Shown: one piece after another, positions 8,581 to 17,443 of the stretch | How positions within the stretch are numbered: position 1 is the stretch's first letter | Layout of the letters: every line of letters begins with the position of its first letter | Source: CAYZXT01 sp964482515 | Lineage (GTDB): Bacteria; Elusimicrobiota; Elusimicrobia; FEN-1173 | Direction: 5' to 3' | DNA: 64,000 nt | Assembly: GCA_964482515.1 (NCBI GenBank) | Contig: CAYZXT010000009.1 | Location: forward strand, 1-64,000 | The notes under the pieces: model-generated | The model's database searches: none | What the model was told of the DNA's origin: nothing | What the model saw: the letters and a program-made list of their open reading frames with translations, nothing else | Made by a program: the position numbers and the translations under genes

Positions 8581-9654
8581 CTAACGGCCGGGATCGGAGC
8601 CGGGGTTCGGCAGGATGTTCTTGAAGGCGGCGCCGTAGATCTCCCAGATCATCAGGAAGAGCAGCGCCAGGACGGGCCCGACGATGAACCCCGAGATGCC
8701 CAGCATGGTCACGCCGCCGAGGGTGCTGATCAGGATCAGGAGCTCGGGGACTTCGGTGTCTTTGCCCACCAGGATGGGTTTGAGCAAATTGTCCGCGGTG
8801 CCCACCACGATCGCGCACCACAGGAACACCAGCACGCCGGCCGCGATATCGCCCTTGATGAATAAATAGACGCAGCCCGGCCCCCAGACCAGGGCGGACC
8901 CGATGTTGGGGATGATGGACAGCACCGCCATCACCGTTCCCCAGAAGAGCGCGCTCGGGATCCCCGCCGCCCAGAAGGCCGCGCCCGCCAGCGTCCCCTG
9001 GACCGCGCCGATGATCACCATGCTCTTGATGGTCGCGCGGGCCATGGAACGGAACCCCTCCATCAGCTTTTGTTCATCGCGGTGGTCCAGCGGCATGTAA
9101 TAGAGGATCTTGTCCAGCATGGCGGGCCCTCTGATGAAGAAGAAAAACATCGCGTAGAGCATCACGGCGAAATTCACGAAGAAGACCACGGTGCCGGCGG
9201 TGAAGGCGGACGCACTCTTCAAAATGAAATTGCCCAGGCCGCTGACCCATCCCCCGACCTTGTTGATGATCTGGTCGCTGTAGGGCGCCAGCGCCCGCGC
9301 TCCCGGCAGTTTCCTTAGGTTGCGGTCCAACTCTTCCTTGCTGTCGATTTTTTCCTTGACCCAGGGCGACACGGTCTCCGTCACCTTGACGGCCTGGTTG
9401 GCGACGATCCCCAGAAAGCCGAAGAGGGGGAGGATGATCAGGAAAACGAGCGCGAGCAGCGTCAGCCCGGCGGCGGTCTTTTGTTTTCCGTTCGTCATGG
9501 AATGGAGGCGAAGGTAAAGCGGCCGGGCCAGGCTCGAAAAGAGGGCCGCGAGGAACAGGGGCATCAGGAAGGCGCGGATCATCCAGAGGAAGACGACGCT
9601 GATCGCCGCCACAAGGAGCAGAAGGAACGCGCGCTGGAACGTTTCGGGTTTGAT
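8581..9654 (-). CDS. AI-2E/PerM family permease, possible ATC start
   Basis: About 357 residues, eight membrane helices and a large periplasmic loop (EKIDSKEELDRNLRKLPG...), as in the AI-2E exporter (PF01594) family. The late region ILISTLGGVTMLGISGFIVGPVLALLFL is characteristic. The only ordinary start, GTG at 9612, would remove the beginning of the first helix (QRAFLLLLV). The frame continues upstream to TAG at 9697-9699 with no ATG/GTG/TTG, but ATC at 9652-9654 is preceded by GCGGAGG with 5 nt spacing. I therefore propose ATC; a sequence error is the alternative. Substrate unknown; family members move autoinducer-2, ions or small solutes. Confidence 0.85.
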   Translation of the reverse strand: MKPETFQRAFLLLLVAAISVVFLWMIRAFLMPLFLAALFSSLARPLYLRLHSMTNGKQKTAAGLTLLALVFLIILPLFGFLGIVANQAVKVTETVSPWVKEKIDSKEELDRNLRKLPGARALAPYSDQIINKVGGWVSGLGNFILKSASAFTAGTVVFFVNFAVMLYAMFFFFIRGPAMLDKILYYMPLDHRDEQKLMEGFRSMARATIKSMVIIGAVQGTLAGAAFWAAGIPSALFWGTVMAVLSIIPNIGSALVWGPGCVYLFIKGDIAAGVLVFLWCAIVVGTADNLLKPILVGKDTEVPELLILISTLGGVTMLGISGFIVGPVLALLFLMIWEIYGAAFKNILPNPGSDPGR

Positions 9655-9749
9655 GTCGGCCTCCGCGAAGTTAGAATTGTTCTCCCAAACAAAATCCTAT
9701 CAAACCGCGAGGCGTTTCGCGGCGCGAAACTTTCTCCGGCGGCATTTTG

Positions 9750-9755
9750 TATAAT
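9750..9755 (+). promoter_or_regulatory. -10 box TATAAT, leaderless
   Basis: A perfect TATAAT lies 7 nt before the ATG at 9763, so transcription would begin at or next to the start codon. No ribosome site is present. Confidence 0.65.
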
Positions 9756-9762
9756 ACGCGCC

Positions 9763-10509
9763 ATGCACAGCCCCCACAATCCCCAAAGCCCCCAAGCCGA
9801 AAAAGAAGAATTGGACATCCTGGAGCACGGCGCGCCGAAGGACGGCAAGCCGCAGTCCACCGACCGACGCTGCTATTTTCAATTGCAGGTATACACCGAA
9901 TGCTGGGACGTTCAGAAGATCGTGGACGCCGTTTCGGCGAGCGGGCTGGAGTCCGTCGTCTACCGGGACGTCAACGATCCGCGCGGCATTGGATTGCTTT
10001 TCATGAACGAGAACCCGGAGATTTTCGTTAAAGAAGTCCGGACGCTACTCACCACTTCCGCTTTCACGCATTTGAAGCCCAGGCCGGAATTCACCATGCT
10101 CGGCCGCACCTACGCGTTGGGCCGGGAATTGGATCTGGAAGACTGGATGCTGAACAAATTCCGCCGCAACGCCCTCAACCCCGACTATCCCTGGGCCGTG
10201 TGGTACCCGCTGCGCCGCAAACCGGAGTTCGCGGCGCTGGAACGGCCCGAGCAGGGAAAGATCCTGGCCGAGCACGGCAACCTGGGCCGGCTCTACGGGG
10301 AGGCGGGATACGCGCAGGACATCCGCCTGAACTGCTACGGCATCGACGCCCACGACAACGAGTTCGTCATCGGCCTGGTCGGCCCCGAGCTCTATCCGCT
10401 TTCCCGCCTGGTGCAGGACATGCGCAAGACCCAGCAGACCGTCAAGTTCATCCAGTCCCTCGGCCCGTTCTTCGTCGGTCACAAGGCCTGGCAAAGCCCC
10501 ATCCGCTAG
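9763..10509 (+). CDS. Chlorite dismutase/HemQ-family protein
   Basis: 248 residues from the ATG at 9763; the longer open frame is the antisense of the AI-2E gene. The family fold is seen from CYFQLQVYTEC through FTMLGRTYALGRELDL to the C-terminal part WAVWYPLRRKPEF, KILAEHGNLGRLYG and MRKTQQTVKFIQSLGPFFVG, which match HemQ-type proteins (Fe-coproporphyrin decarboxylase) and chlorite dismutases. The His in AEHG lies where these proteins keep conserved heme-site residues. The 25 bp gap to the channel gene suggests one transcript. Whether it serves heme synthesis or peroxide handling cannot be told. Confidence 0.85.
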   Translation: MHSPHNPQSPQAEKEELDILEHGAPKDGKPQSTDRRCYFQLQVYTECWDVQKIVDAVSASGLESVVYRDVNDPRGIGLLFMNENPEIFVKEVRTLLTTSAFTHLKPRPEFTMLGRTYALGRELDLEDWMLNKFRRNALNPDYPWAVWYPLRRKPEFAALERPEQGKILAEHGNLGRLYGEAGYAQDIRLNCYGIDAHDNEFVIGLVGPELYPLSRLVQDMRKTQQTVKFIQSLGPFFVGHKAWQSPIR

Positions 10510-10534
10510 CGGCCGTTCCGGCCTCATCCGATTT

Positions 10535-11836
10535 ATGAAAATGTCGCGCCCCGAACAACTCTCCCTCATCCCGTCGTTGGTGAAATGGCTGGCCATCGCC
10601 TCCGTCATCGGCGCGCTTTGCGGCACGGCGTCCGCCGCGTTCATCGCGTCCCTGGACTGGGCGACGGACTGGCGCGAGTCCCACCTCTGGATCATCGCCT
10701 TCCTCCCGCTTTGCGGCCTGGCCGTCGGCTGGATCTACCACCGCGTCGGACGAAACGTTGAAGGCGGGCACAACCTCCTGATGGACGAAATCCACGATCC
10801 GCAAAACAAAATCCCCCGCCGCATGACTCCCCTGATCTTCCTGGCGAGCGTGGCGACGCACCTTTTCGGCGGCTCAGCGGGACGGGAAGGGACGGCCGTT
10901 CAAATGGGCGGATCGTTGGCGGACCAACTTACTAAACCGCTGCGGCTTCCGCCGGAAGACCGGCGCATCGTCCTCATGGCCGGGATCAGCGGCGGGTTCG
11001 CGTCGGTGTTCGGCACGCCCCTGGCGGGGACGTTCTTCGGGTTGGAAGTGCTGGCCATCGGGCGGCTGCGCTACGACGCCCTCTTTCCCTGCCTGATCGC
11101 CGCCATCACCGGGCACCTTGTCACGCTGGCCTGGGGGATCGGCCATGAAGCCTACCGCGTGGCGCTGCCCCCGGCGTTCACCGAAATGGGAATTATCTAT
11201 GCATGCATCGCGGGCGCCATATTCGGGATCGCCGGACTGCTGTTCGCCAACGCGACGCACGGGATCACGGCGCTCTTAAAAAAAACCGTGCCGTACCCGC
11301 CGTTCCGTCCGATGATCGGCGGCGCGGTCGTCGCCCTGCTGGTCTGGTGGATGGGGACCACGAAATACATCGGCCTCGGCATCCCCACGATCCAGGAGGC
11401 TTTTCGCGGCCCGCTCCCGTCCTGGGACTTCGCGGCGAAATTCCTGATGACGGTGCTCACGCTGGGCGCCGGATTCAAGGGCGGCGAGGTGACGCCCCTC
11501 TTTTTCATCGGCGCCGCGCTGGGCAACACGCTCTCGCAAATTCTGCCCCTGCCGTTGCCGCTCCTGGCGGGGATGGGGTTCGTGGCGGTCTTCGCGGGAG
11601 CGGCCAACACGCCCTGGGCCTGCACGTTGCTGGGGATAGAACTTTTCGGGCCGGAGGCGGCCCTCTACGTGGGGATCGCCTGCGTGGTGAGCTATCTCTT
11701 CTCCGGTCACACGGGGATCTATCATTCCCAGCGCGTGGGATCGAGCAAGCACCATCACGGGCGGCATGAAGAAGGTTTGACTTTGAGGGAAATACAGGAA
11801 GGACGGAAGGAACCGCGGGACCCCGCCGGTTCTTAG
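10535..11836 (+). CDS. CLC-family channel/antiporter, CLC-F (fluoride) type
   Basis: 433 residues with about ten hydrophobic segments. The first selectivity-filter position reads GHNLL (residues 78-82) rather than the GSGIP of chloride CLCs, and the second motif is GSAGREGTAVQ (113-123). Both are marks of the fluoride/proton CLC-F branch (GNNLI type) as I recall it. GTPLAGTFFGLE and a GGEVTPLFFIGAALGN segment complete the core. A fluoride riboswitch often precedes such genes, but only 25 bp separate it from the HemQ-like gene and none fits. It ends overlapping the convergent antiporter by 4 nt. Confidence 0.85.
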   Translation: MKMSRPEQLSLIPSLVKWLAIASVIGALCGTASAAFIASLDWATDWRESHLWIIAFLPLCGLAVGWIYHRVGRNVEGGHNLLMDEIHDPQNKIPRRMTPLIFLASVATHLFGGSAGREGTAVQMGGSLADQLTKPLRLPPEDRRIVLMAGISGGFASVFGTPLAGTFFGLEVLAIGRLRYDALFPCLIAAITGHLVTLAWGIGHEAYRVALPPAFTEMGIIYACIAGAIFGIAGLLFANATHGITALLKKTVPYPPFRPMIGGAVVALLVWWMGTTKYIGLGIPTIQEAFRGPLPSWDFAAKFLMTVLTLGAGFKGGEVTPLFFIGAALGNTLSQILPLPLPLLAGMGFVAVFAGAANTPWACTLLGIELFGPEAALYVGIACVVSYLFSGHTGIYHSQRVGSSKHHHGRHEEGLTLREIQEGRKEPRDPAGS

Positions 11837-13827
11837 GAATTCCCCTTCAGCAATAACGATACGGCCGCCTGCCGCTGATGCGGTTCCCCGAGCAGCACGA
11901 GGATGTCGTTCGCCTGGAGTTCCTGGTCGGGCGCGGGGCTCGCGATGTGCGTGCCGTGGCGGTAGATGGAAACGATGGTCACCTGCGTGCGCTCGCGCAG
12001 GTTCAGGTCCCGGATCTTCCTGTGGAGCGCGGCCGCGTTCTTCGGCAGCATGACCTCTTCGACCCGCTCGCTCAGGAACGATTGATGTTCCGAGATCACG
12101 GCCTTCCGGGTGGGTTCGCTGGTGGCCAGCCCCAACACCTCGTCCAGCAGCGCTTCGATCCACTCCTTGGCGGCCGTGACCGCCCTCCGAAATAAAAACC
12201 CGATCAGCCAAGCCCCCGCCGCTATTCCCGCCAGCGCCGCGTAGGAAGAAATATAGTCCTTCGCGAAGGACAGAAAAATGAAACCCATGACGGCCATCGT
12301 CGAAAAAGACAGGAAGTTATAGAAGTAATGGACGTTCAGGTATTTGAGGACGAAGGGCGGTTCGTCCGCGTCGGAGCTCCGCGTCGCCCAGAGCAGCAGG
12401 ACGTGGCTGATGTATTTTGAGATCACCTGGAACAGCGGCAGCAGCAGGATGGCCGTCACGGACCACACGGCGAGCGGCGTGCCCATGCCGAAGGAAACCA
12501 TCCGGGCCAGGATGATCGCCCCGGACCAGACGATGACGTAGACCATCAGCCGGATCAGGTACTTCGAAAAGATCATGGTCTCCGGGGAGCCCTCGCGCTT
12601 GGCGGTCCCCTGGAGCCAGGTCTCGTAGCGTTCCATGCCGCGCTGCAGGGAAGACGGGATGACGGCGGCCATGCCCGCGACGAGCCCGTCCGAATGGCGG
12701 ATGAGGTAGGGCGTCAGGAACGTCGTCAGGAACGAGACGGTCACGACCAGGGGATAGAGGAAATCGCTGGTGACTCCGGTGGCGGCGCCCAGGCTGGCGA
12801 TGACGAAGGAGAACTCGCCGATCTGCCCCATGCTGGCGCCGATCCGGAAGGACGTCTTCATGCCGAAGCCCGCGAGGAACGACCCCGCGGAAACGGTGGC
12901 GACCTTGCCGAGGATGGTGACGACGGTCACCACGAGGATCGGCCATTTGTAGAGGACCAGCATCTGGGGCTGGAGCAGCATGCCGGCGGACACGAAGAAG
13001 ATCGCGCTGAACATGTCCCGCACCGGATGGAACCATTCCTCGATCTGCTCGGCTTCCTTCGCGGCCGCGATCACCGCTCCCATGAGGAAGGCGCCGAGGG
13101 CGACGGAGAACCCGAAGTGCTCGGCCAGGATCGCGCTGGACAGGCAGAGCCCCAGCGTGACGATCCCCAGGGTCTCCTTACTCCGGAGCCGGCCGACCAT
13201 CCCCAGGAACCGCGGCACCAGCAGCAGGCCGAAGATGATGAAGAAGGCCACGAAAAATCCGATCTTGAGCGACGTCCTGACCGCGAGCGCGGTGTCGGCG
13301 TGGCCGCTGGCGCCGAGGGCCGAAAGGATGGAGAGGATCAGGATCGCCGCGATGTCCTCCAAGATGAGGATCCCGAAGACGACCTGCGCGAACTTCTCGT
13401 GCATCAGCTTCATGTCCATGAACACTTTGACGATGATGGTGGTGCTGCTCATGGAGAGCACGGCGCCCAGGAAGATGCTGTCCATGCGGCTCCAGCCGAA
13501 GAGCAGCCCCACCTCGTAGCCGATCCAAAGCATCCCCGCAATCTCGAGCGCGGCTGCGGCCAAGGCGGAAAGCCCGACCCGCCCGAGCTTCGGCAGGTTG
13601 AACTCCAGTCCCAGGGCGAACATCAAAAAGATCAATCCGAGCTCGGCCATGGTCTGGATGCTTTGCAGGTCTTTGACGAGGGCGAAGGGCGGCGTGTAGG
13701 GGCCGATGATGAGCCCGGCGATGAGGTAGCCCAGGACGACGGGCTGGCGGAGCCAATGGCAAAGCAGAGTGGTGAAGGCGGCGACGGCCATCACGAGCGC
13801 CAGATCGGGGAGAAGGTGGGTTTCCAT
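11833..13827 (-). CDS. KefB-like monovalent cation:proton antiporter with RCK-C domain
   Basis: 664 residues. An N-terminal CPA2 exchanger domain (residues about 1-390; GLEFNLPKLGRVG, FLGAVLSMSSTTIIVKVFMD, FLMGAVIAAAKEAEQ, MGQIGEFSFVIASLG) is followed by a second hydrophobic block (about 425-560) and a C-terminal TrkA_C/RCK-C domain (about 590-660). The NAD-binding TrkA_N domain of true KefB/KefC is missing, and the extra membrane block is unusual. Likely K+ or Na+ efflux. TATGAT lies 8 nt before the ATG and no ribosome site is seen, so it may be leaderless. Confidence 0.9.
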   Translation of the reverse strand: METHLLPDLALVMAVAAFTTLLCHWLRQPVVLGYLIAGLIIGPYTPPFALVKDLQSIQTMAELGLIFLMFALGLEFNLPKLGRVGLSALAAAALEIAGMLWIGYEVGLLFGWSRMDSIFLGAVLSMSSTTIIVKVFMDMKLMHEKFAQVVFGILILEDIAAILILSILSALGASGHADTALAVRTSLKIGFFVAFFIIFGLLLVPRFLGMVGRLRSKETLGIVTLGLCLSSAILAEHFGFSVALGAFLMGAVIAAAKEAEQIEEWFHPVRDMFSAIFFVSAGMLLQPQMLVLYKWPILVVTVVTILGKVATVSAGSFLAGFGMKTSFRIGASMGQIGEFSFVIASLGAATGVTSDFLYPLVVTVSFLTTFLTPYLIRHSDGLVAGMAAVIPSSLQRGMERYETWLQGTAKREGSPETMIFSKYLIRLMVYVIVWSGAIILARMVSFGMGTPLAVWSVTAILLLPLFQVISKYISHVLLLWATRSSDADEPPFVLKYLNVHYFYNFLSFSTMAVMGFIFLSFAKDYISSYAALAGIAAGAWLIGFLFRRAVTAAKEWIEALLDEVLGLATSEPTRKAVISEHQSFLSERVEEVMLPKNAAALHRKIRDLNLRERTQVTIVSIYRHGTHIASPAPDQELQANDILVLLGEPHQRQAAVSLLLKGNS

Positions 13828-13835
13828 CGGATGAA

Positions 13836-13841
13836 ATCATA
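13836..13841 (-). promoter_or_regulatory. -10 box TATGAT, leaderless
   Basis: On the minus strand TATGAT ends 8 nt before the antiporter ATG at 13827. Confidence 0.45.
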
Positions 13842-13866
13842 GCCGATTTTTTTTATTCGAAGAAAT

Positions 13867-13905
13867 AAAAAAGCCGCCCTCACCGGAAGGCGGCTTTTCG
13901 TTTTT
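13867..13905 (-). terminator. Intrinsic terminator after hflC
   Basis: AAAAGCCGCC (13869-13878) pairs with GGCGGCTTTT (13889-13898). T-runs on both sides make it usable in either direction; it ends the hflKC transcript. Confidence 0.9.
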
Positions 13906-13916
13906 AAGGCGGGGCG

Positions 13917-14888
13917 TTATCTCCGGCGCATCAGCTCCAGGAATTCGTTGTCGGTGGAGAGGATGACCGTGCTGTCGGCGGGGATCGCTTTCTTGTAGGC
14001 CTCCAATGTGCGGAGGAACTTGTAGAAGTCGGGATCGGCGTTCATGGCCTGGGCGTAGATGCGGATGGCCCTGGCGTCGGCCGTGCCCTTGATCGTTTCG
14101 GCTTTCCGGTACGCCTCGGATTCGATCTCCTGCAGGTCCTTGTTGATCTTGCCCTGGATCTTGGACTGCTCGCCCAGGCCGACCGAGCGGATCTTCTGGG
14201 CGATGCGCTGCCGCTCGGAGATCATGCGCTCGTACACTTTCGCCTCGACGCTGGCCTCGTAGGCGATGCGGCGGAGTTGGACGTCGATGAGCTCGATGCC
14301 GAACTCCTTCAATCCCGCCTTGGCCTTGTCGATGATCATGGCGCTGAGGTTCTCGCGGCCCACGGAAACGGATTCGATCTCGCCGACCACTTCCTCTTCG
14401 CTCCCGGGCATGGCCTCGCCGCGTTTCTGCGCTTCGATCCGGATCTTCAGCTGGTCGAGTATGGCGTTGGAGTTCCTCACCGCCTCCACCAGGTTGTGGT
14501 TGGAGATCGTGTCGCGGGTGACGGCGTCGAGGATTCCGTCGAGGCGTCCGCGGGCGCCGGATTCCGTCTGCACGGTCTGGATGAAAAGCAGCGGGTCGAC
14601 GATGCGCCAGCGCGCGGTCGTGTCCACCAGGATGTATTTTTTGTCCTTGGTGGGGATTTGGTTGGGGTAGCCGTCCCAGTTGAGGATGCGCTTGTCCACG
14701 CGGCGCACGACCTGGACAAAGGGGAGCTTCAGGTGGAGCCCGGCTTTCGTGATGGGTTCTCCGACGGGCCGGCCGAACTGGGTGATGATGGCCTGCTCCC
14801 ATTCCGGCAGGACGTAGACCGACGAGGGAACGAGGATCAGCAGTGCGATCCCGGCGACGGAGGCGAGGGAGAACGCGCGCGGGTTCAT
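13917..14888 (-). CDS. hflC: Protease modulator HflC
   Basis: 323 residues: one N-terminal membrane anchor (residues about 7-27) and a band-7/SPFH domain, then a coiled region rich in Lys/Glu (IDKAKAGLKEFGIELIDVQLRRIAYEASVEAKVYERMISERQRIA) and the typical end YKKAIPADSTVILSTDNEFLELMR. HflC with HflK forms a large complex in the inner membrane that surrounds FtsH and modulates proteolysis. ATGA overlap with hflK (14885-14888). Confidence 0.95.
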   Translation of the reverse strand: MNPRAFSLASVAGIALLILVPSSVYVLPEWEQAIITQFGRPVGEPITKAGLHLKLPFVQVVRRVDKRILNWDGYPNQIPTKDKKYILVDTTARWRIVDPLLFIQTVQTESGARGRLDGILDAVTRDTISNHNLVEAVRNSNAILDQLKIRIEAQKRGEAMPGSEEEVVGEIESVSVGRENLSAMIIDKAKAGLKEFGIELIDVQLRRIAYEASVEAKVYERMISERQRIAQKIRSVGLGEQSKIQGKINKDLQEIESEAYRKAETIKGTADARAIRIYAQAMNADPDFYKFLRTLEAYKKAIPADSTVILSTDNEFLELMRRR

Positions 14889-15913
14889 GGGGCCTTCTCC
14901 GCGGGTTTCTGCTGGAACACGGGCAGCAGGCCCTGCACGTTCTTGTCCACGATGGTCAGGGACTTGAAGCGGCCGTAGATCTCTTCCATGGTTTCCAAAT
15001 AGAGGCGCGTGCGCGTGACCGAGGTTGCGTTACGGTAGGCGTTGAGCATGTCGCGGAAGCGGGCCGCGTCGCCTTCCGCGCGGTTCACCACGGCGGTAGC
15101 GTAGCCCTGGGCGTCGCGGACGGCCTGTTCGGCCTTGCCGCGCGCTTCGGGAATGACCTTGTTGTATTCACGCTCGGCCTGGTTGATGCTCTGTTCCTGT
15201 TCCTGCTTGGCGGCGTTGACTTCGTTGAAGGCGGGGCGGACGGGATCCGGGGGATTGACGTCCTGCAGCTTCACGGTGACGATGCGCAGTCCCATGTCGT
15301 AGCGGTCCAGGATCTCCTGGGTGAGGCGGTGGGCCTCCTCGGCGATCTCAACGCGGCTGACGGTCAGCACGTCGCTCACCAGGCGGTTGCCGACCACGCG
15401 GCGCAGCACCGACTGGCTGACGTCGCGCAGGTTTTTGTTCACCTCGCGCGTGTTGAAAAGAAATTTTTTGGGATCGGAGATCTGGTATTGGACGATCCAC
15501 TCCACCTCGGCCACGTTCAGGTCGCCGGTGAGCGTGAGGGATTCCTCTGTGTATCCTCTGTTGGAATATTCGCTCCGCGAGGAATCCTGTCCGGTGGTGC
15601 GGAACCCGAACTCGTCCTGCAGGATGATCTTGGTCCGGACCTTGATGGCCCGGTCGATGCCGAAGGGGAGCTTGAAGTGCAGGCCGGGCGGCTCGGTGGA
15701 GACGTAGCGGCCGAAGCGCAGAATCACGGCTTCCTCGCTGGGTTCCACGGTGTAGAAAGAGGTGAAGGCCAGGATGAGCCCGGCGAGCACGGCGCCGCCA
15801 AGGAGGACGACGCTCTTGTACTGCTGGACGGATTTTTTCCACTGGCGCAGATAGGCGTCGATGGAGTCGGGCTCGGGTTCGTTGGGGTCTTCGGGAATGA
15901 AAATGTCCGTCAT
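14885..15913 (-). CDS. hflK: Protease modulator HflK
   Basis: 342 residues. A short cytoplasmic N-terminus, an anchor at about residues 37-58, and an SPFH domain beginning FTSFYTVEPSEEAVILRFGRYV. The Ala/Glu-rich helix INQAEREYNKVIPEARGKAEQAVRDAQGYA is typical. Partner of HflC; the two overlap by 4 nt. The short proline/glycine-rich N-terminus of Escherichia HflK is reduced here. GGAGAT precedes the ATG, and TAGACT lies just before that. Confidence 0.95.
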   Translation of the reverse strand: MTDIFIPEDPNEPEPDSIDAYLRQWKKSVQQYKSVVLLGGAVLAGLILAFTSFYTVEPSEEAVILRFGRYVSTEPPGLHFKLPFGIDRAIKVRTKIILQDEFGFRTTGQDSSRSEYSNRGYTEESLTLTGDLNVAEVEWIVQYQISDPKKFLFNTREVNKNLRDVSQSVLRRVVGNRLVSDVLTVSRVEIAEEAHRLTQEILDRYDMGLRIVTVKLQDVNPPDPVRPAFNEVNAAKQEQEQSINQAEREYNKVIPEARGKAEQAVRDAQGYATAVVNRAEGDAARFRDMLNAYRNATSVTRTRLYLETMEEIYGRFKSLTIVDKNVQGLLPVFQQKPAEKAP

Positions 15914-15982
15914 ATCTCCAGTCTATGAATTGAGGGGATGGCGCACAAGCGAAATCGGGCTTTGACCTGCGCCGTGCGGGAG

Positions 15983-17092
15983 CTATTTGGGAGACGGAGC
16001 TTTTTCGTACTGGCCGGGAACGTCGAACAGGCCCTTGGGGTTGCGGACCTGGATGTCCAGGTAATCGACGCGCCTGGCGACGCCGCCGTGCTTCAAGAAG
16101 GCGGGGTCCACGGACAGGACCCATTCCGGGACCCTGGGTTTGCCGATATCGCTGATGGAATTCTTGACGGTCGCGGTGCTGCCGACGGGAACTTCCTCGC
16201 CGCTGGAGCCGGTGGGAGCCATGCCGGTGTGCCAGCTCAAATAGTTTGATTTCTCCGACGGCGTAAAGGGGACTTCCTTGCCGTTCAAGATGGTGGTGGA
16301 GACCTGGTCGCGCCGCACGGGCGTGCCGGGGATGGAGAGCACCGTCTTGATGTGCCTTTTGACGAGGTTGGCCGATTCCGCGGCGATGTCCGCGCGGTCC
16401 GCGAAGTCGTCGGCCGTCCGCATCGGGGTCAGCATGTCGTAGGAAAAGAAAGTCTCCGTGGAGATGTTCACGGCGGAGTCGATGTTCAGCCGCTTGCTGG
16501 AGGCCCAGACGTATTCCCGGTAATTGTAGCGCCGCAGCTCTTTCTTGGTCCTCTTGTCGCGGCAGACCATCTTGGTGTTGACTTTGTAAAGCTGGACGGT
16601 CCGGTTGTTGACCTGGACCAGGGGGCCCGGCCCGTTAATGTCGGTGCGCGACTGGCACTCGCTCCGCTTCGTGGATTTGGCGGCGCTCTTCGCGGGGACC
16701 ACCTTCTTCAGCGCCTTCGGGATCGGGCGTTCCGTGAAGGTCTTGGTTTTCGGGTCAAGCCGGAATATCGTTTGCAGGTCGTGGCGGTGGATCTCGATCT
16801 GGATCGAGCTGTTCTCCTCAAGTTCGGAAAGGGTCTCGATCCGCTTGTTGCCGCCCTGGAGGCTCCGGGCGATGGTGGTCACGTCGAGCCCGTCCGCGTT
16901 GAAGGAGTGCACGCGCGTGATCAGGGAGACGGCCTTGGCCGTGTCCGTGGAGGCGGGGATGTCCGAGAGGTGGACCTGGGCTTCGGCGTCCTGGACGTCG
17001 GGGCGTATCCGGGAATGGCAGCCGAGAGCGATAAGAAGCGGCAAAAGGAGCGCGGATGTTCGCGTGAAGAACGGCATGGAACGTTTCTGCAT
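15983..17092 (-). CDS. Hypothetical lipoprotein
   Basis: 369 residues. A signal peptide ends in the lipobox LIALGC (Cys near residue 25), so it should be lipidated. The body has two-stranded, Thr-rich segments (RVHSFNADGLDVTTIARSLQGGNKRIETLSE, FRLDPKTKTFTERPI) that recall DUF4412-type periplasmic proteins reading like LolA-fold domains; this is a weak resemblance. A Lys-rich linker follows near residue 130, and the end is Pro-rich. TATAAT ends 8 nt before the ATG, suggesting a leaderless message. Confidence 0.65.
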   Translation of the reverse strand: MQKRSMPFFTRTSALLLPLLIALGCHSRIRPDVQDAEAQVHLSDIPASTDTAKAVSLITRVHSFNADGLDVTTIARSLQGGNKRIETLSELEENSSIQIEIHRHDLQTIFRLDPKTKTFTERPIPKALKKVVPAKSAAKSTKRSECQSRTDINGPGPLVQVNNRTVQLYKVNTKMVCRDKRTKKELRRYNYREYVWASSKRLNIDSAVNISTETFFSYDMLTPMRTADDFADRADIAAESANLVKRHIKTVLSIPGTPVRRDQVSTTILNGKEVPFTPSEKSNYLSWHTGMAPTGSSGEEVPVGSTATVKNSISDIGKPRVPEWVLSVDPAFLKHGGVARRVDYLDIQVRNPKGLFDVPGQYEKAPSPK

Positions 17093-17100
17093 ATAGGCAG

Positions 17101-17106
17101 ATTATA
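17101..17106 (-). promoter_or_regulatory. -10 box TATAAT, leaderless
   Basis: Perfect TATAAT on the minus strand, 8 nt before the lipoprotein ATG at 17092. Confidence 0.6.
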
Positions 17107-17185
17107 CAACCTTTTCTTTTTCCGCAAGGCCCGGAGGTCCTTTGAAATGCGTGAAATCTCGACTGAAAAAATAAACAAAAACGCG

Positions 17186-17443
17186 CTATTTCGTGGAGCT
17201 CAGCCATTCGCGCATCAGGCGTTTGATCTGCGTCTGGTAGGGCGTGTCCCGCAAGCGGCAGCGTTCCCGGAAGGTCCGGAGCAAATCCTCCTCCACCTTG
17301 AGGCTGATCAGGCGGGTCTTCGCTTTTCCCGGGGCCGCGTGCAACCGGCGGAACTCGTCGAGGAAAACGGCCACCTGGAACGGCGTCATCTTCCGGCATT
17401 GCTCCAGGTATTCCTTGGAAAAATATTGGACGGGCCGCGTCAT
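17186..17443 (-). CDS. Ribbon-helix-helix (BrnA/CopG-like) antitoxin
   Basis: 85 residues. The C-terminal half (TRLISLKVEEDLLRTFRERCRLRDTPYQTQIKRLMREWL) is the ribbon-helix-helix pattern seen in BrnA/CopG antitoxins: a short strand, then two helices around a turn. The N-terminal half (YLEQCRKMTPFQVAVFLDEFRRLH) is probably the partner-binding part. Overlaps the upstream nucleotidyltransferase by ATGA (17440-17443). I infer a toxin-antitoxin pair in which this protein represses the operon through the palindrome at 17898-17913. A longer in-frame start upstream is antisense to the toxin and not used. Confidence 0.75.
   Translation of the reverse strand: MTRPVQYFSKEYLEQCRKMTPFQVAVFLDEFRRLHAAPGKAKTRLISLKVEEDLLRTFRERCRLRDTPYQTQIKRLMREWLSSTK

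Noticed and set aside
10510..10534. Fluoride riboswitch before the CLC-F gene
   Set aside because: The gap is only 25 nt and has no crcB-motif core.
12694..13842. 382-residue frame opposite the KefB-like antiporter
   Set aside because: Highly charged repeats (EGDGDHHE...) are typical of the antisense of Ala/Val/Ile codons; the antiporter on the other strand has clear motifs.
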